64,000 nt of DNA from Gaoshiqia hydrogeniformans (GTDB taxonomy: Bacteria > Bacteroidota > Bacteroidia > Bacteroidales > Prolixibacteraceae): contig NZ_CP186334.1 of NCBI RefSeq assembly GCF_049347105.1, positions 5,456,001 to 5,520,000 of the forward strand. Direction: 5' to 3'. Positions 7,362 to 15,822 of this stretch are shown piece by piece. The notes beneath the pieces are model-generated. The model saw only the letters and a list, made by a program, of their open reading frames with translations. It did not search any database and was not told the origin of the DNA. The number at the start of each line of letters is the position of its first letter. Positions within the stretch are counted from its first letter, which is position 1. The translations under genes were made by a program, and so were the position numbers.

Positions 7362-9647
7362 ATGAAACAATTAGTAATTTTTTTAATAGCCATTTGGATA
7401 TTATCCGGCTGTGGAGTAAAGGAAAAGGCATCGAGAGATGCGGAGATGGACGCATTCATCAGTAAACTGATGGACCGGATGACCCTGGATGAAAAAATCG
7501 GACAGTTGAACCTGATCACTCCCGGGGGCGGAATCCCCACCGGCGCAGCGGTGAGTACCGATGTGGAAGCCAAAATTAAAGCGGGCCGGGTAGGAGGCGT
7601 ATTTGGAGTGACCGGGCCCGAAAAAGTAAGAATGACGCAGGAAATGGCCGTCAACGAAAGCCGGATGAAAATTCCGCTCTTGTTCGGTTCGGATGTGATT
7701 CACGGGTTTAAAACCACCTTCCCGATCCCCCTGGGCCTCTCGTGCAGCTGGGATATGAAACTGATTGAAAAAACAGCCCGGGTGGCAGCGACTGAAGCAA
7801 CCGCCGACGGTCTGAACTGGAACTTCTCCCCCATGGTGGATATTTCGCGCGACCCGCGATGGGGACGGGTTGCCGAAGGCGGGGGCGAAGATCCTTACCT
7901 GGGCTCCAAAATTGCGGTGGCCATGGTGAAGGGTTACCAGGGCGACGACCTGACACAACCAAACACGATGATGGCTACCGTGAAACATTTTGCCCTTTAC
8001 GGCGCCTCCGAAGCCGGCCGCGATTACAACACGGTAGACATGAGCCGCCTGCGCATGTACAACGACTATCTCCCACCCTACAAAGCGGCCATCGATGCCG
8101 GCGCGGGCTGCGTCATGTCGTCGTTTAACGATGTCGACGGCGTGCCGGCCAGCGGCAACAAATGGCTGCTGACCGACCTGTTGCGCACCGCCTGGGGATT
8201 TGATGGCTTTGTGGTTTCAGATTACACCTCGGTCAACGAAATGATTGCCCACGGCATGGGCGATCTTCAGGCCGTTTCGGCCCTGGCACTGAAAGCCGGT
8301 TTGGATATGGATATGGTTGGCGAAGGGTTCCTCACCACCCTCGGAAAATCGCTGGAAGAAGGGCTCGTCTCCGAACAGGACATCAACCAGGCCTGCCGCC
8401 GCGTTCTCGAAGCAAAATACAAGCTGGGACTATTTGACGATCCGTACCGTTATATTGACGAATCGCGCCCCGAAAAAGAAATACTGACTGCCGAAACCCG
8501 GAAAGCCGCGCGCGATGCAGCCGCCCGTTCGTTTGTGCTGCTGAAAAACGAAAACAACACATTACCCTTGAAAAAATCAGGAACCATTGCCCTGATCGGA
8601 CCTTTGGCCGACAATAAAAACAACATGCTGGGCACCTGGGCAGTTTCGGGCAACCCGCAAAACTCCGTTCCTGTTTTAACCGGAATAAAAAATGTAGCCG
8701 GCGATAAGCTGAACATCCTGTACGCCAAAGGCGCCAATATTGCCGACGACCCGGAGTTTGCAAAAAAAATCAACGTGTTTGGCCCCCGCATCGAAATTGA
8801 CGAACGCAGCCCCGAAACCATGCTCCAGGAGGCGCTTTCGGTATCGGCAAAAGCCGACGTACTTGTCGCCGTTATTGGCGAAGCAAGCGAGATGAGCGGC
8901 GAATCGAGCAGCCGGACAGACATCAGCCTGCCCGAAAGTCAGAAAAAACTGCTCCGCGCGCTTGCCAAAACCGGGAAACCCTTGGTGGTGGTACTTATGA
9001 GCGGCCGTCCGTTGGCAATGGAAGAAGAAAACGAACTGGCGGACGCCATTCTGCTGACCTGGCATCCGGGGATAGAAGCAGGACATGCGGTCGCCGATGT
9101 CCTGTTTGGCGACTACAATCCCTCGGGAAAACTGAGCATGACTTTTCCGCGCAACGCCGGACAGATCCCGATCTACTATAACCTCCGAAATACCGGCAGA
9201 CCCGGAGCAACCGAGGAATTCAAAAAATTCGAATCATACTACCTCGATGTTCCAAACTCGCCTTTATATCCTTTTGGATATGGACTGAGTTATACCTCCT
9301 TCGAATACAAAAACCTTCAGTTAAGCCGTAACGAATTAACCGGCGGAGAAGAACTGGAAGTTTCGGTAGAAGTAAGCAATACAGGTGATTATGATGGCGA
9401 AGAAGTGGTCCAGTTATACCTGCGCGACCTGGTAGCCTCGGTTACCCGGCCCCTGAAAGAACTGAAAGGGTTTGAGAAAGTGGCCATTGGTAAGGGTGAA
9501 ACCCAAAAAGTAAGCTTCAAACTAACAACCGACGATTTGGGCTTTTATCATCAGGATATGAATTTTGTAACCGAGCCGGGAGAATTTGAAGTTTTTGTTG
9601 GCGCCGGTTCCGAAAGTACGATGAAAGAAAAATTTACACTGAAATAA
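7362..9647 (+). CDS. bglX: GH3 beta-glucosidase, lipoprotein
   Basis: 761 residues from ATG 7362; an ATG at 7344 overlaps the upstream stop and is less likely. Lipoprotein signal with lipobox LSGC. The order is a (beta/alpha)8 domain (about 25-350), an alpha/beta sandwich (about 385-620) and a C-terminal fibronectin-like domain (about 660-755, EVSNTGDYDGEEVVQLYL). The nucleophile is Asp287 in FVVSDYTS, and the acid/base Glu is probably in EASEMSGESSSR. KHFALYGASEAGRDYN is a standard GH3 substrate-site motif. GH3 enzymes next to GH144 genes in gut Bacteroides are beta-1,2-glucosidases that finish sophoro-oligosaccharides to glucose; that specificity is inferred from context here. The gene symbol reflects family resemblance only. 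Confidence 0.88.
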   Translation: MKQLVIFLIAIWILSGCGVKEKASRDAEMDAFISKLMDRMTLDEKIGQLNLITPGGGIPTGAAVSTDVEAKIKAGRVGGVFGVTGPEKVRMTQEMAVNESRMKIPLLFGSDVIHGFKTTFPIPLGLSCSWDMKLIEKTARVAATEATADGLNWNFSPMVDISRDPRWGRVAEGGGEDPYLGSKIAVAMVKGYQGDDLTQPNTMMATVKHFALYGASEAGRDYNTVDMSRLRMYNDYLPPYKAAIDAGAGCVMSSFNDVDGVPASGNKWLLTDLLRTAWGFDGFVVSDYTSVNEMIAHGMGDLQAVSALALKAGLDMDMVGEGFLTTLGKSLEEGLVSEQDINQACRRVLEAKYKLGLFDDPYRYIDESRPEKEILTAETRKAARDAAARSFVLLKNENNTLPLKKSGTIALIGPLADNKNNMLGTWAVSGNPQNSVPVLTGIKNVAGDKLNILYAKGANIADDPEFAKKINVFGPRIEIDERSPETMLQEALSVSAKADVLVAVIGEASEMSGESSSRTDISLPESQKKLLRALAKTGKPLVVVLMSGRPLAMEEENELADAILLTWHPGIEAGHAVADVLFGDYNPSGKLSMTFPRNAGQIPIYYNLRNTGRPGATEEFKKFESYYLDVPNSPLYPFGYGLSYTSFEYKNLQLSRNELTGGEELEVSVEVSNTGDYDGEEVVQLYLRDLVASVTRPLKELKGFEKVAIGKGETQKVSFKLTTDDLGFYHQDMNFVTEPGEFEVFVGAGSESTMKEKFTLK

Positions 9648-9755
9648 TGCGATCAACCCGCAAACAAATTAACTTTAGAAAGATCCTGCCCGGGGCAAAA
9701 ACGTCATTCTTCGGGCAAGATTCTTTCCCATGTTTAACCCCGTAAAACCAATCTG

Positions 9756-11384
9756 ATGGAAAAACAAACAATAAAAGGAAAAGCCATTGCCGTATTTGGA
9801 CTGGGAGCCTTAAGCCTTTTCGCATGTACAAGCCGGGAAGCTGAACCCCGGCGTCCGAACATTGTGTTTATCATGAGCGACGATCATGCCTACCAGGCCA
9901 TCAGCGCATACAGCAACAAACTGATCGAGACTCCCCACATCGACCGGCTGGCCAAAGAAGGCATGTTATTTACGAATGCCTGTGTCACCAATTCCATTTG
10001 TGCGCCGTCACGGGCCACCATCCTGACCGGGAAACATACCCACCTGCACGGTAAGGTAGATAATGTTTTCCCGTTCGACACCACCAATGTCACCTTCCCT
10101 CAACTCTTTCAACAAGCCGGTTATCAAACTGCCATGTTTGGCAAGTTACATTTTGGCAACAACCCGAAAGGATTTGATGAATTTATGATTTTGCCCGACC
10201 AGGGCGATTACTATAACCCCGACTTCATCACCAACAAAGGAGATACGGTAATTAACGGCTACGTAACCGATATCATTACCGACCTCACCCTCGACTGGTT
10301 AAAAACACGCCGAAAAAAAGATCAGCCCTTCCTGCTGATGTACCTGCATAAAGCCCCGCATCGCGAATGGATCCCGGCCGAACGGCATTACAAAGAATTC
10401 ACGAAGAAAACCTTCCCCGAACCGGAAACACTGTTCGACAATTACGAGGGTCGCGGAACTGCCGCCAAAACGGCTGAAATGAACCTGCTTCACCACATGA
10501 CCATTTCGGCCGATAATAAAATCTACCCGGAAGTGGCCGAAGAACTCGGCATCAAAGAATCGTCGAACTGGGGTAAAAATGTTTTTCTGCAGAAATATTC
10601 GAGGCTGAACGAAGAGCAAAAAAAGCAGTACGACGCCATTTATCAACCAATAAATGAAGCGTTTAAAAAAGCTTACCCCAACATGACCGACGACGACCTG
10701 ATGCGTTGGAAATACCAGCGTTACATGCAGGATTACCTGGCCTGCATCGCTTCGGTGGATGAAAATGTAGGCCGGGTACTGGACTATCTGGATCAAAACG
10801 GCTTAAGCGAAAATACCATCGTGGTTTATACCTCCGACCAGGGATTTTACCTGGGCGAACATGGCTGGTTTGACAAACGTTTTATATACGACGAATCGTT
10901 TAAAACACCCCTGCTGTTTCGCTGGCCCGACAAAATAAAAGCCGGATCAACATCGAACGAAATGGTGCAGAACCTCGACTTTGCCCAAACATTCCTCGAG
11001 GCTGCCGGCCTTCCCAAACCCAACGACATGCAGGGCGAAAGCCTGATCCCCCTGCTGACAGGCCAAAAGGAAAACTGGAACCGCGACGCCGTGTATTACC
11101 ATTACTACGAATACCCGGGTTTCCACATGGTTAAACGGCATTACGGCATCGTAACCACCGAATATAAACTGGCCCATTTCTATTTTGATGTGGATGAATG
11201 GGAATTGTACGACCGGAAAAACGACCCGTTCGAACTAAAAAACGTGTATCACGACCCGGCTTATGCCGAAGTGGTTGATAAACTGAAAGAACAATTGGCC
11301 GAACTCCGGGTAAAATACCAGGATTCAGAGGATCTGGACCAAAAATACATCCAACGGTACCGCGAGCGGGGGCTGATCAAATAA
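9756..11384 (+). CDS. Type I (formylglycine) sulfatase, lipoprotein
   Basis: 542 residues. A hydrophobic N-terminus ending in LSLFAC suggests a lipoprotein signal. The sulfatase signature is SICAPSRATILTGKH, with Cys82 in C-A-P-S-R as the residue converted to formylglycine. The N-terminal metal site is RPNIVFIMSDDHAYQ and the C-terminal metal site IVVYTSDQGFYLGEHGW. FDKRFIYDESFKTPLLFRWP is typical of polysaccharide sulfatases of the alkaline-phosphatase fold. The substrate (a sulfated sugar, possibly another sulfate or phosphonate ester) cannot be told. It is the last gene of the + strand run and 108 bp from the GH3. That gap has a weak inverted repeat (TGCCCG 9688-9693 / CGGGCA 9712-9717). 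No maturation enzyme is in the window. Confidence 0.88.
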   Translation: MEKQTIKGKAIAVFGLGALSLFACTSREAEPRRPNIVFIMSDDHAYQAISAYSNKLIETPHIDRLAKEGMLFTNACVTNSICAPSRATILTGKHTHLHGKVDNVFPFDTTNVTFPQLFQQAGYQTAMFGKLHFGNNPKGFDEFMILPDQGDYYNPDFITNKGDTVINGYVTDIITDLTLDWLKTRRKKDQPFLLMYLHKAPHREWIPAERHYKEFTKKTFPEPETLFDNYEGRGTAAKTAEMNLLHHMTISADNKIYPEVAEELGIKESSNWGKNVFLQKYSRLNEEQKKQYDAIYQPINEAFKKAYPNMTDDDLMRWKYQRYMQDYLACIASVDENVGRVLDYLDQNGLSENTIVVYTSDQGFYLGEHGWFDKRFIYDESFKTPLLFRWPDKIKAGSTSNEMVQNLDFAQTFLEAAGLPKPNDMQGESLIPLLTGQKENWNRDAVYYHYYEYPGFHMVKRHYGIVTTEYKLAHFYFDVDEWELYDRKNDPFELKNVYHDPAYAEVVDKLKEQLAELRVKYQDSEDLDQKYIQRYRERGLIK

Positions 11385-11425
11385 GACGGATCCCGAACCT
11401 CTCATCCCGTTTGAGATATAAATTC

Positions 11426-11488
11426 GGCAAGGGGCAAGGGGCGTGGATCCGGGAGTCGGGAGTCGGGAGTTGGGAGTTGGGAGCTTGC
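11426..11488. repeat. Degenerate heptamer array (ggcaagg / agtcggg / agttggg)
   Basis: Nine consecutive 7-base words stay in one register from 11426: ggcaagg twice, ggcgtgg, atccggg, agtcggg twice, agttggg twice, then agcttgc. The word changes along the array but the period does not. Confidence 0.85.
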
Positions 11489-11536
11489 TGTTTGCTTATA
11501 AAGCGCCAAAGTAAAACTGCGGCTTTCTCCCATCTT

Positions 11537-11601
11537 GGTCATTGGTCATTAGTCATTGGTCATTGGTCATTAGTCATTAGTCATTGGTCATTGGTCATTG
11601 G
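11537..11601. repeat. Heptamer array (g/a)gtcatt x9
   Basis: Nine tandem units of RGTCATT (six GGTCATT and three AGTCATT) from 11537 to 11599, plus two bases. The reverse complement, aatgacc, appears in the array at 14539-14622, so the two arrays share a word in opposite orientation. Confidence 0.95.
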
Positions 11602-11676
11602 AACTTGCGGCTTGTTGCTAAAATCGGTAACCGGTTATTTCCCGTTGCTATCCAGTTGCCTGTCTGCCCCATCCCC

Positions 11677-11706
11677 GGGTGACGCCTCCTGCCAGGCGTC
11701 TTACCC
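11677..11706. terminator. GC-rich hairpin at the convergent gene ends
   Basis: GACGCC (11681-11686) pairs with GGCGTC (11695-11700). Flanking GGG/CCC (11677-11679 / 11704-11706) extends the stem with small bulges. There is no T-run, so it may be a Rho-independent-like stop without a U tract, or a REP-type repeat. Its position 17 bp after the transporter stop (read on the - strand) suits transcript-end protection. Confidence 0.4.
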
Positions 11707-11722
11707 AGGGTTACAACTAAGT

Positions 11723-13306
11723 TCAATGCCCGTTAAAAAGAAGATACAGGCCAATCATCACCACAATCAGGGCGGCCCACAACCACAATACTTTCCGGTT
11801 GGGTCGGCCAAGGTCGCCATAATCGAAATGGGGACGGGCTTCGGCCTCTTTTTCAGAAAGTGAAATCAGAAAAGTAAGTACCGCCAGAAAAACAAAAATG
11901 AAAAAAGACAACAATAAAAAGTGAGGCCAGAAGGTGTAGCTTTCTTTTGGAAAAATCCACAGGTAAAAAATCCCGGTGCCGATACTGATCAGCGTTCCAA
12001 ACGACAAGGTAAAATTGACAGCCCGTGTAGTCGTGCGTTTCCACAGCACTCCAAACAGGAAGACTACGGCCATGGGCGGCGCTATAAATCCAAGGATTGC
12101 CTGAAAAATATCGAACAGGTTCAGCCCCTTGATGCTGTTGATCGCCAGGGTGAGCACAATGGAAACGGCGGCCCCCAAAACGGTAACCATGCGGCCAATC
12201 GAAACGACCTGCTTTTGCGAAGCCTGCGGCTTATATTTTTTCACGTAAATATCCATCGTGAACACGGTGCTCAGCGAGTTAAGTGCCGAGTCGATGGTAC
12301 TCACCAGCGCGGCAATCAGTACGGCCATTACCATCCCGATCATGCCCGACGGAAGCAAACGGGTCACCATCGTCATATAAGCTTCATCGGGGTTCGAAAG
12401 GTTCGGGAATAACACAAAGCAGGTAATCCCGGGAATGATAAACAGCGCCACATCCAGAATTTTTAGCCATCCGGTAAAGTTGGCGCCCAGTTGTCCCTGT
12501 TTCAGATTTTTTGCCCCCAGTACCGACTGCACCATCGACTGATCGGTACACCAAAACCAGACGCCCATCACCGGGTAGCCCAGGATAATGGCCAGCCAGG
12601 GATAATTGGCATCATCAGCCGGAAGCAACAGATTCCAATAATGCGAAGGCGTATTTTCATAAATGGCCATCGGCCCGCCCGCTTTTATGATACCGACAAT
12701 GGTTAAAATAGCCGAAACAACAATCAGCAATCCCATCTGGAACACGTTGGTATAGGCAATGGCTTTCAGGCCGCCGGCAATGGTAAAAAAGGCGGCAATC
12801 ATTACCAGGATGATCACGGAAACCCACAGCGGAAGATCCAGGATTTGTCCCACCAGGATACCGCCGGCAAACAAGGTCAAGGCCAGCCACGAAATCAGGA
12901 TGGTGACGAGCGTGTACCAGGCCAGGATATTACGGGTGGAATCTCCGAAACGTTTTCCCATAAACTCGGGAAGCGTTTGCACGCGGGCTCCCAGATAACG
13001 GGGAGCGAAAACCATCGCCAGCAAGAAAATAAAGACAAAGGCATACCAACCGAAATTACCGGCCACCACGCCGGTGGTATAACCAATACTGGCCGAGGCA
13101 ATCAGCATCGAAGGCCCCACGTTTGTCCCCCACATGGTCAGCCCGATGCTCGGCCAACCCAGCGAACGCCCGGCAAGAAAAAGATTTTCACCTTCTTCGC
13201 GTTTTTTTACAAAACTTACCCAGTAGCCAATGGCGATCAGCACAAGCAGATACAGGGCTACGACAATAAAATCAATGGGTTGTAAAAAACTATTGATACT
13301 TTCCAT
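11723..13306 (-). CDS. SSS-family sodium:solute symporter
   Basis: 527 residues, a polytopic inner-membrane protein with about 14 hydrophobic segments. The N-terminal segment is followed by the family pattern ENLFLAGRSLGWPSIGLTMW. AGGLKAIAYTNVFQMGLLIV lies around the fifth and sixth helices, and ALVSTIDSALNSLSTVFTMD is the conserved SSS/SGLT motif near a sodium site. The C-terminus ends with a further helix. Members import sugars, sugar acids or other organic solutes with Na+. It is the last gene of a long - strand run and 42 bp after the Gfo/Idh gene, so it probably imports a product of this locus. The exact solute cannot be read from sequence. Confidence 0.9.
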   Translation of the reverse strand: MESINSFLQPIDFIVVALYLLVLIAIGYWVSFVKKREEGENLFLAGRSLGWPSIGLTMWGTNVGPSMLIASASIGYTTGVVAGNFGWYAFVFIFLLAMVFAPRYLGARVQTLPEFMGKRFGDSTRNILAWYTLVTILISWLALTLFAGGILVGQILDLPLWVSVIILVMIAAFFTIAGGLKAIAYTNVFQMGLLIVVSAILTIVGIIKAGGPMAIYENTPSHYWNLLLPADDANYPWLAIILGYPVMGVWFWCTDQSMVQSVLGAKNLKQGQLGANFTGWLKILDVALFIIPGITCFVLFPNLSNPDEAYMTMVTRLLPSGMIGMVMAVLIAALVSTIDSALNSLSTVFTMDIYVKKYKPQASQKQVVSIGRMVTVLGAAVSIVLTLAINSIKGLNLFDIFQAILGFIAPPMAVVFLFGVLWKRTTTRAVNFTLSFGTLISIGTGIFYLWIFPKESYTFWPHFLLLSFFIFVFLAVLTFLISLSEKEAEARPHFDYGDLGRPNRKVLWLWAALIVVMIGLYLLFNGH

Positions 13307-13348
13307 GTTGTTTGTTTAAGGTGATTAGTCAGGTTTTTAGTTTGGGTT

Positions 13349-14410
13349 TTAAAACGAAATGTCTTTCAGCGAATCCTTTATCTTTACCGGCAAACCCGTT
13401 TCCAGTGACAGTTGCATGGCCTTCAGCACCGCAATGGTTCCGATGCCTTCCCGCAGGTCGGGATAGGCTGTTTGACCGCTTTCCAGGCAATCGGCAAAAT
13501 ATTCAAGGTAATTCTGGTACTCGCCGGCATGATGGGATTTTCCTTCAAAACGAAAATAATATTTCAGTTTTTCGTCAAAGGTGATCAGTTTTTCTTCGCC
13601 GGTTTTATCGGTAATGGCATAGCGCAGGTCCATGTAGTCGGCCTGGCTGCAACCTTCTGTCCCGCGCAGGATACAGCTCATCTCGCTTTCGCGGACCGTT
13701 GGCTGGACCGGGCACGAATAGGTTCCGCTTACCCGGGCAATACGCCCGTCGGCAGCTTTGAAAATGAAGTGCATGGTGTCATCATTTTTCAGTCCGCCGG
13801 CAGCCCCGTTCGGACTCAGCATGCCGTAGCCCATTACTTCGTCAAGATTGGGCAGGTACCAGCGCACCAGGTCAACCGGGTGGCTCAATCCGCCAAAAAG
13901 CCACCGGAAACTTTCCTGTAACGACCAGCCTTTGCCTAAAAACCAGCGGTGATCGGCATTGTAATGCGCCTCCACGGTGACCAGCTGCCCGATGTCACCG
14001 TTATCAAAATCAGCCCGTTGCCGTTTCATCGGTTCAAAAAAACGGGAACTTTGTCCTACAAAAACCCTCTTGCCGGTTTGCGCCGAAACAGCCAGCAATT
14101 CGGCTGCCTCATCCAGCGAATCGAGCAGCGGCTTGGTGCATACCACGTGCTTGCCATGCTGCAGGGCCATTTTTATGTGGGTAGCATGAAGGTGGTCAGG
14201 CGTATAAATACCAATCACGTCAATCTCCGGATCCTCCAGCATATCCTGGTAGTCTGTCGTATAACGATGAAAACCGAACTCCTTTGCCCGTTGTTTGCAC
14301 AATTCTTCGTTGCGATCACAAATCGTATGCAACTTCCATTTTTCACTTTTCAGGGCTGCCGACATGGTGCTGCGCCCTTCTCCCAAGCCTAAAATTCCTA
14401 ATCGAAGCAT
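13349..14410 (-). CDS. Gfo/Idh/MocA-family oxidoreductase, cytoplasmic
   Basis: 353 residues with no signal peptide, so cytoplasmic, unlike the Tat-exported homologue at the left of the window. The Rossmann fold starts at residue 4 (LGILGLGEGRST), YTPDHLHATHIKMALQHGKH is the classic second half of the nucleotide domain, and TKPLLDSLDEA is the family's E/T-K-P motif with the conserved lysine. The C-terminal alpha/beta domain follows. Such enzymes oxidise or reduce sugars, inositols or sugar acids with NAD(P). Between an SSS transporter and a URO-D-like gene, it likely handles an imported monosaccharide or sugar acid. The substrate is unknown. Upstream is a 217-bp gap filled with heptamer repeats. 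Confidence 0.87.
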   Translation of the reverse strand: MLRLGILGLGEGRSTMSAALKSEKWKLHTICDRNEELCKQRAKEFGFHRYTTDYQDMLEDPEIDVIGIYTPDHLHATHIKMALQHGKHVVCTKPLLDSLDEAAELLAVSAQTGKRVFVGQSSRFFEPMKRQRADFDNGDIGQLVTVEAHYNADHRWFLGKGWSLQESFRWLFGGLSHPVDLVRWYLPNLDEVMGYGMLSPNGAAGGLKNDDTMHFIFKAADGRIARVSGTYSCPVQPTVRESEMSCILRGTEGCSQADYMDLRYAITDKTGEEKLITFDEKLKYYFRFEGKSHHAGEYQNYLEYFADCLESGQTAYPDLREGIGTIAVLKAMQLSLETGLPVKIKDSLKDISF

Positions 14411-14419
14411 ATAAAAAAA

Positions 14420-14622
14420 GTTTCAAATTCCAAGTTTCAAGTTCCAAGTTCCAAAAAATTTATCCAATGACCAGTGACCGGGAAAAGTACAAGTATTCAG
14501 TCCCAGTATTGAGTCGCGGTTTTACTCAGGTGCTTTTTAACTCCAAGCTCCATGCTCCATGCCCCAAGCTGCAATGACCAATTATCCAATGACCAATGGC
14601 CAGTAACCGTTAGCCAGAAGCC
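14420..14622. repeat. Long degenerate heptamer array filling a gene gap
   Basis: Two clear blocks of 7-base words: 14420-14454 (gtttcaa, attccaa, gtttcaa, gttccaa, gttccaa) and 14539-14622. The second block holds twelve words ending in cca or cc, such as agctcca, tgctcca, atgacca, aatgacc, aatggcc and agtaacc. Both blocks sit in the same 7-bp register although 84 bp of less regular sequence lies between them. The array covers nearly the whole gap between the Gfo/Idh start and the URO-D-like stop. Confidence 0.85.
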
Positions 14623-14627
14623 GGTTC

Positions 14628-15692
14628 TTACCGGTATTTCTCCACAATCTTCAAAGCCTGATCAATCTCATTTTCCGATTTGAAATCGACATTGAGATGC
14701 AGCCCCTGGTTCCCAACGTTATCCAGCAGCGGTTCCAGTTCGTCAAGGGTCACCCAGTTGGCCATCACCGACTTACCGCCGGCCAACATGCGTTTATACA
14801 AATTGTACCAGCAGGGATTGCCCCCCTGGGGCTGCCCCACTCCGGGTGTCCACTGAATGGCGTTCAGTTCGTCAATTTCAAGTAAGGCGTCCAGGTGGCG
14901 TTGGGCATCCACGCCGTCCAGGTGGTAAAGCGTGTAATCGATTTTCCGGCATTGCTCCCAAATATACGGCTGAACAAAACGCCGGTAATCGTCTTCCGAA
15001 ATCATGATGGACAGGTCGCATTGAAGCTTGGAAACCTTGCCGGGCCCCCAGATCGAGAAATAGCAAAAGGCCATCTCATCGCCTTCGCGGATGATGTTGT
15101 AAATGCGGTCGAACACTTCGAAGTACACGTCGTTTACTTGCTGTAACTGTCGCTCCAGCCCTTCGGGATCCATGATCATGTCCATCATCACTTCGCTGGT
15201 CCCGCGGATGCTGGCCAGCACATCCAGTCCTTCCACCAAATCGGGGCAACCCACATAGTAGCGGCTGGCCGAGTTGGCTTTGCAGGCTTTCAGCAAATCT
15301 TCGTGCAATTTCCAATACGGGTCATTTTCATGAAACGTGAGGTTCAGCTCTTTGCCTTCCACATGTTTGATCCAGATGGTATCCTCACCACCATCGAGCG
15401 CCGCACCCATCATGGCAGCCAGTGAGCCCGGCCCCAGGTGCGTGTTGGCCACCGGCAGGATGTCGGCCTTAAACGAGCTGCGCGACAGCTGATCATGCAG
15501 GTTTGCAGCCCGCCATTGCGGGTCGAACCACAATTGCTGCAGGTCGCGGGCCGGTGCGGGCAGAGGAACCACTTCATGCGGGACACCATCTTTTTGCAGG
15601 TGTTCCCACATGCTCAGCACAATGCCTTTTCCGTTCCACCAGTCGATGTATCTTTTTTGGGATTCTTCCCAGTTGGTTTTCCAGGTTTTCAT
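14628..15692 (-). CDS. URO-D/MtaA-superfamily protein lacking the zinc HxC motif
   Basis: 354 residues, no signal peptide, so cytoplasmic. It resembles the uroporphyrinogen decarboxylase / methylcobamide methyltransferase superfamily (PF01208-like TIM barrel): YFSIWGPGKVSKLQCDLSIM, MISEDDYRRFVQPYIWEQCR, TLYHLDGVDAQRHLDALLEI, LNAIQWTPGVGQP and HLNVDFKSENEI. The position where methyltransferases have His-X-Cys reads YHLDG, so a zinc-thiolate site is absent and true methyltransfer from corrinoid is doubtful. Such proteins are common in Bacteroidota glycan loci without a known reaction. It lies between a GH31 and a Gfo/Idh gene in the same orientation. Haem synthesis is not a likely role. Function is unknown. 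Confidence 0.75.
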   Translation of the reverse strand: MKTWKTNWEESQKRYIDWWNGKGIVLSMWEHLQKDGVPHEVVPLPAPARDLQQLWFDPQWRAANLHDQLSRSSFKADILPVANTHLGPGSLAAMMGAALDGGEDTIWIKHVEGKELNLTFHENDPYWKLHEDLLKACKANSASRYYVGCPDLVEGLDVLASIRGTSEVMMDMIMDPEGLERQLQQVNDVYFEVFDRIYNIIREGDEMAFCYFSIWGPGKVSKLQCDLSIMISEDDYRRFVQPYIWEQCRKIDYTLYHLDGVDAQRHLDALLEIDELNAIQWTPGVGQPQGGNPCWYNLYKRMLAGGKSVMANWVTLDELEPLLDNVGNQGLHLNVDFKSENEIDQALKIVEKYR

Positions 15693-15703
15693 ATTCGTTT
15701 CGG

Positions 15704-15731
15704 GTTTCCAGTTTCAAGTTCCAAATTTCAA
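15704..15731. repeat. Heptamer array gtttcca/gtttcaa/gttccaa/atttcaa
   Basis: Four 7-base words in register directly upstream of the URO-D-like start codon; the following gagtacc and agtttct keep the period. The words match the 14420 array. The rest of the 130-bp gap (to 15822) is A/T-rich with attgat-like words and shows no other feature. Confidence 0.85.
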
Positions 15732-15822
15732 GAGTACCAGTTTCTTCGACATTGGAAATTGATCATTCAATATTGATTATTTAATTGACAATTAATATCT
15801 TCTGCCCAAAGACTCTCCTTCA

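Larger units (their letters stand above)
11385..11722. other. Convergent intergenic region, repeat-filled
   Basis: 338 bp between the ends of the sulfatase (+) and an SSS transporter (-). It holds two separate 7-bp-period arrays and one GC-rich hairpin, annotated individually. I see no convincing gene. The open frame from 11411 translates the repeats into a repetitive HWSLVIG-type peptide and should not be called a protein. Confidence 0.8.

Noticed and set aside
9648..9755. Terminator in the gap before the sulfatase
   Set aside because: Only a 6-bp stem (TGCCCG/CGGGCA) with an 18-base loop and no T-run; too weak to annotate.
11411..11863. 150-aa open frame on the + strand with a repeated HWSLVIG peptide
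   Set aside because: It is a translation of the RGTCATT array plus the end of the SSS gene in antisense. Low-complexity repeats in an open frame are not evidence of a protein.
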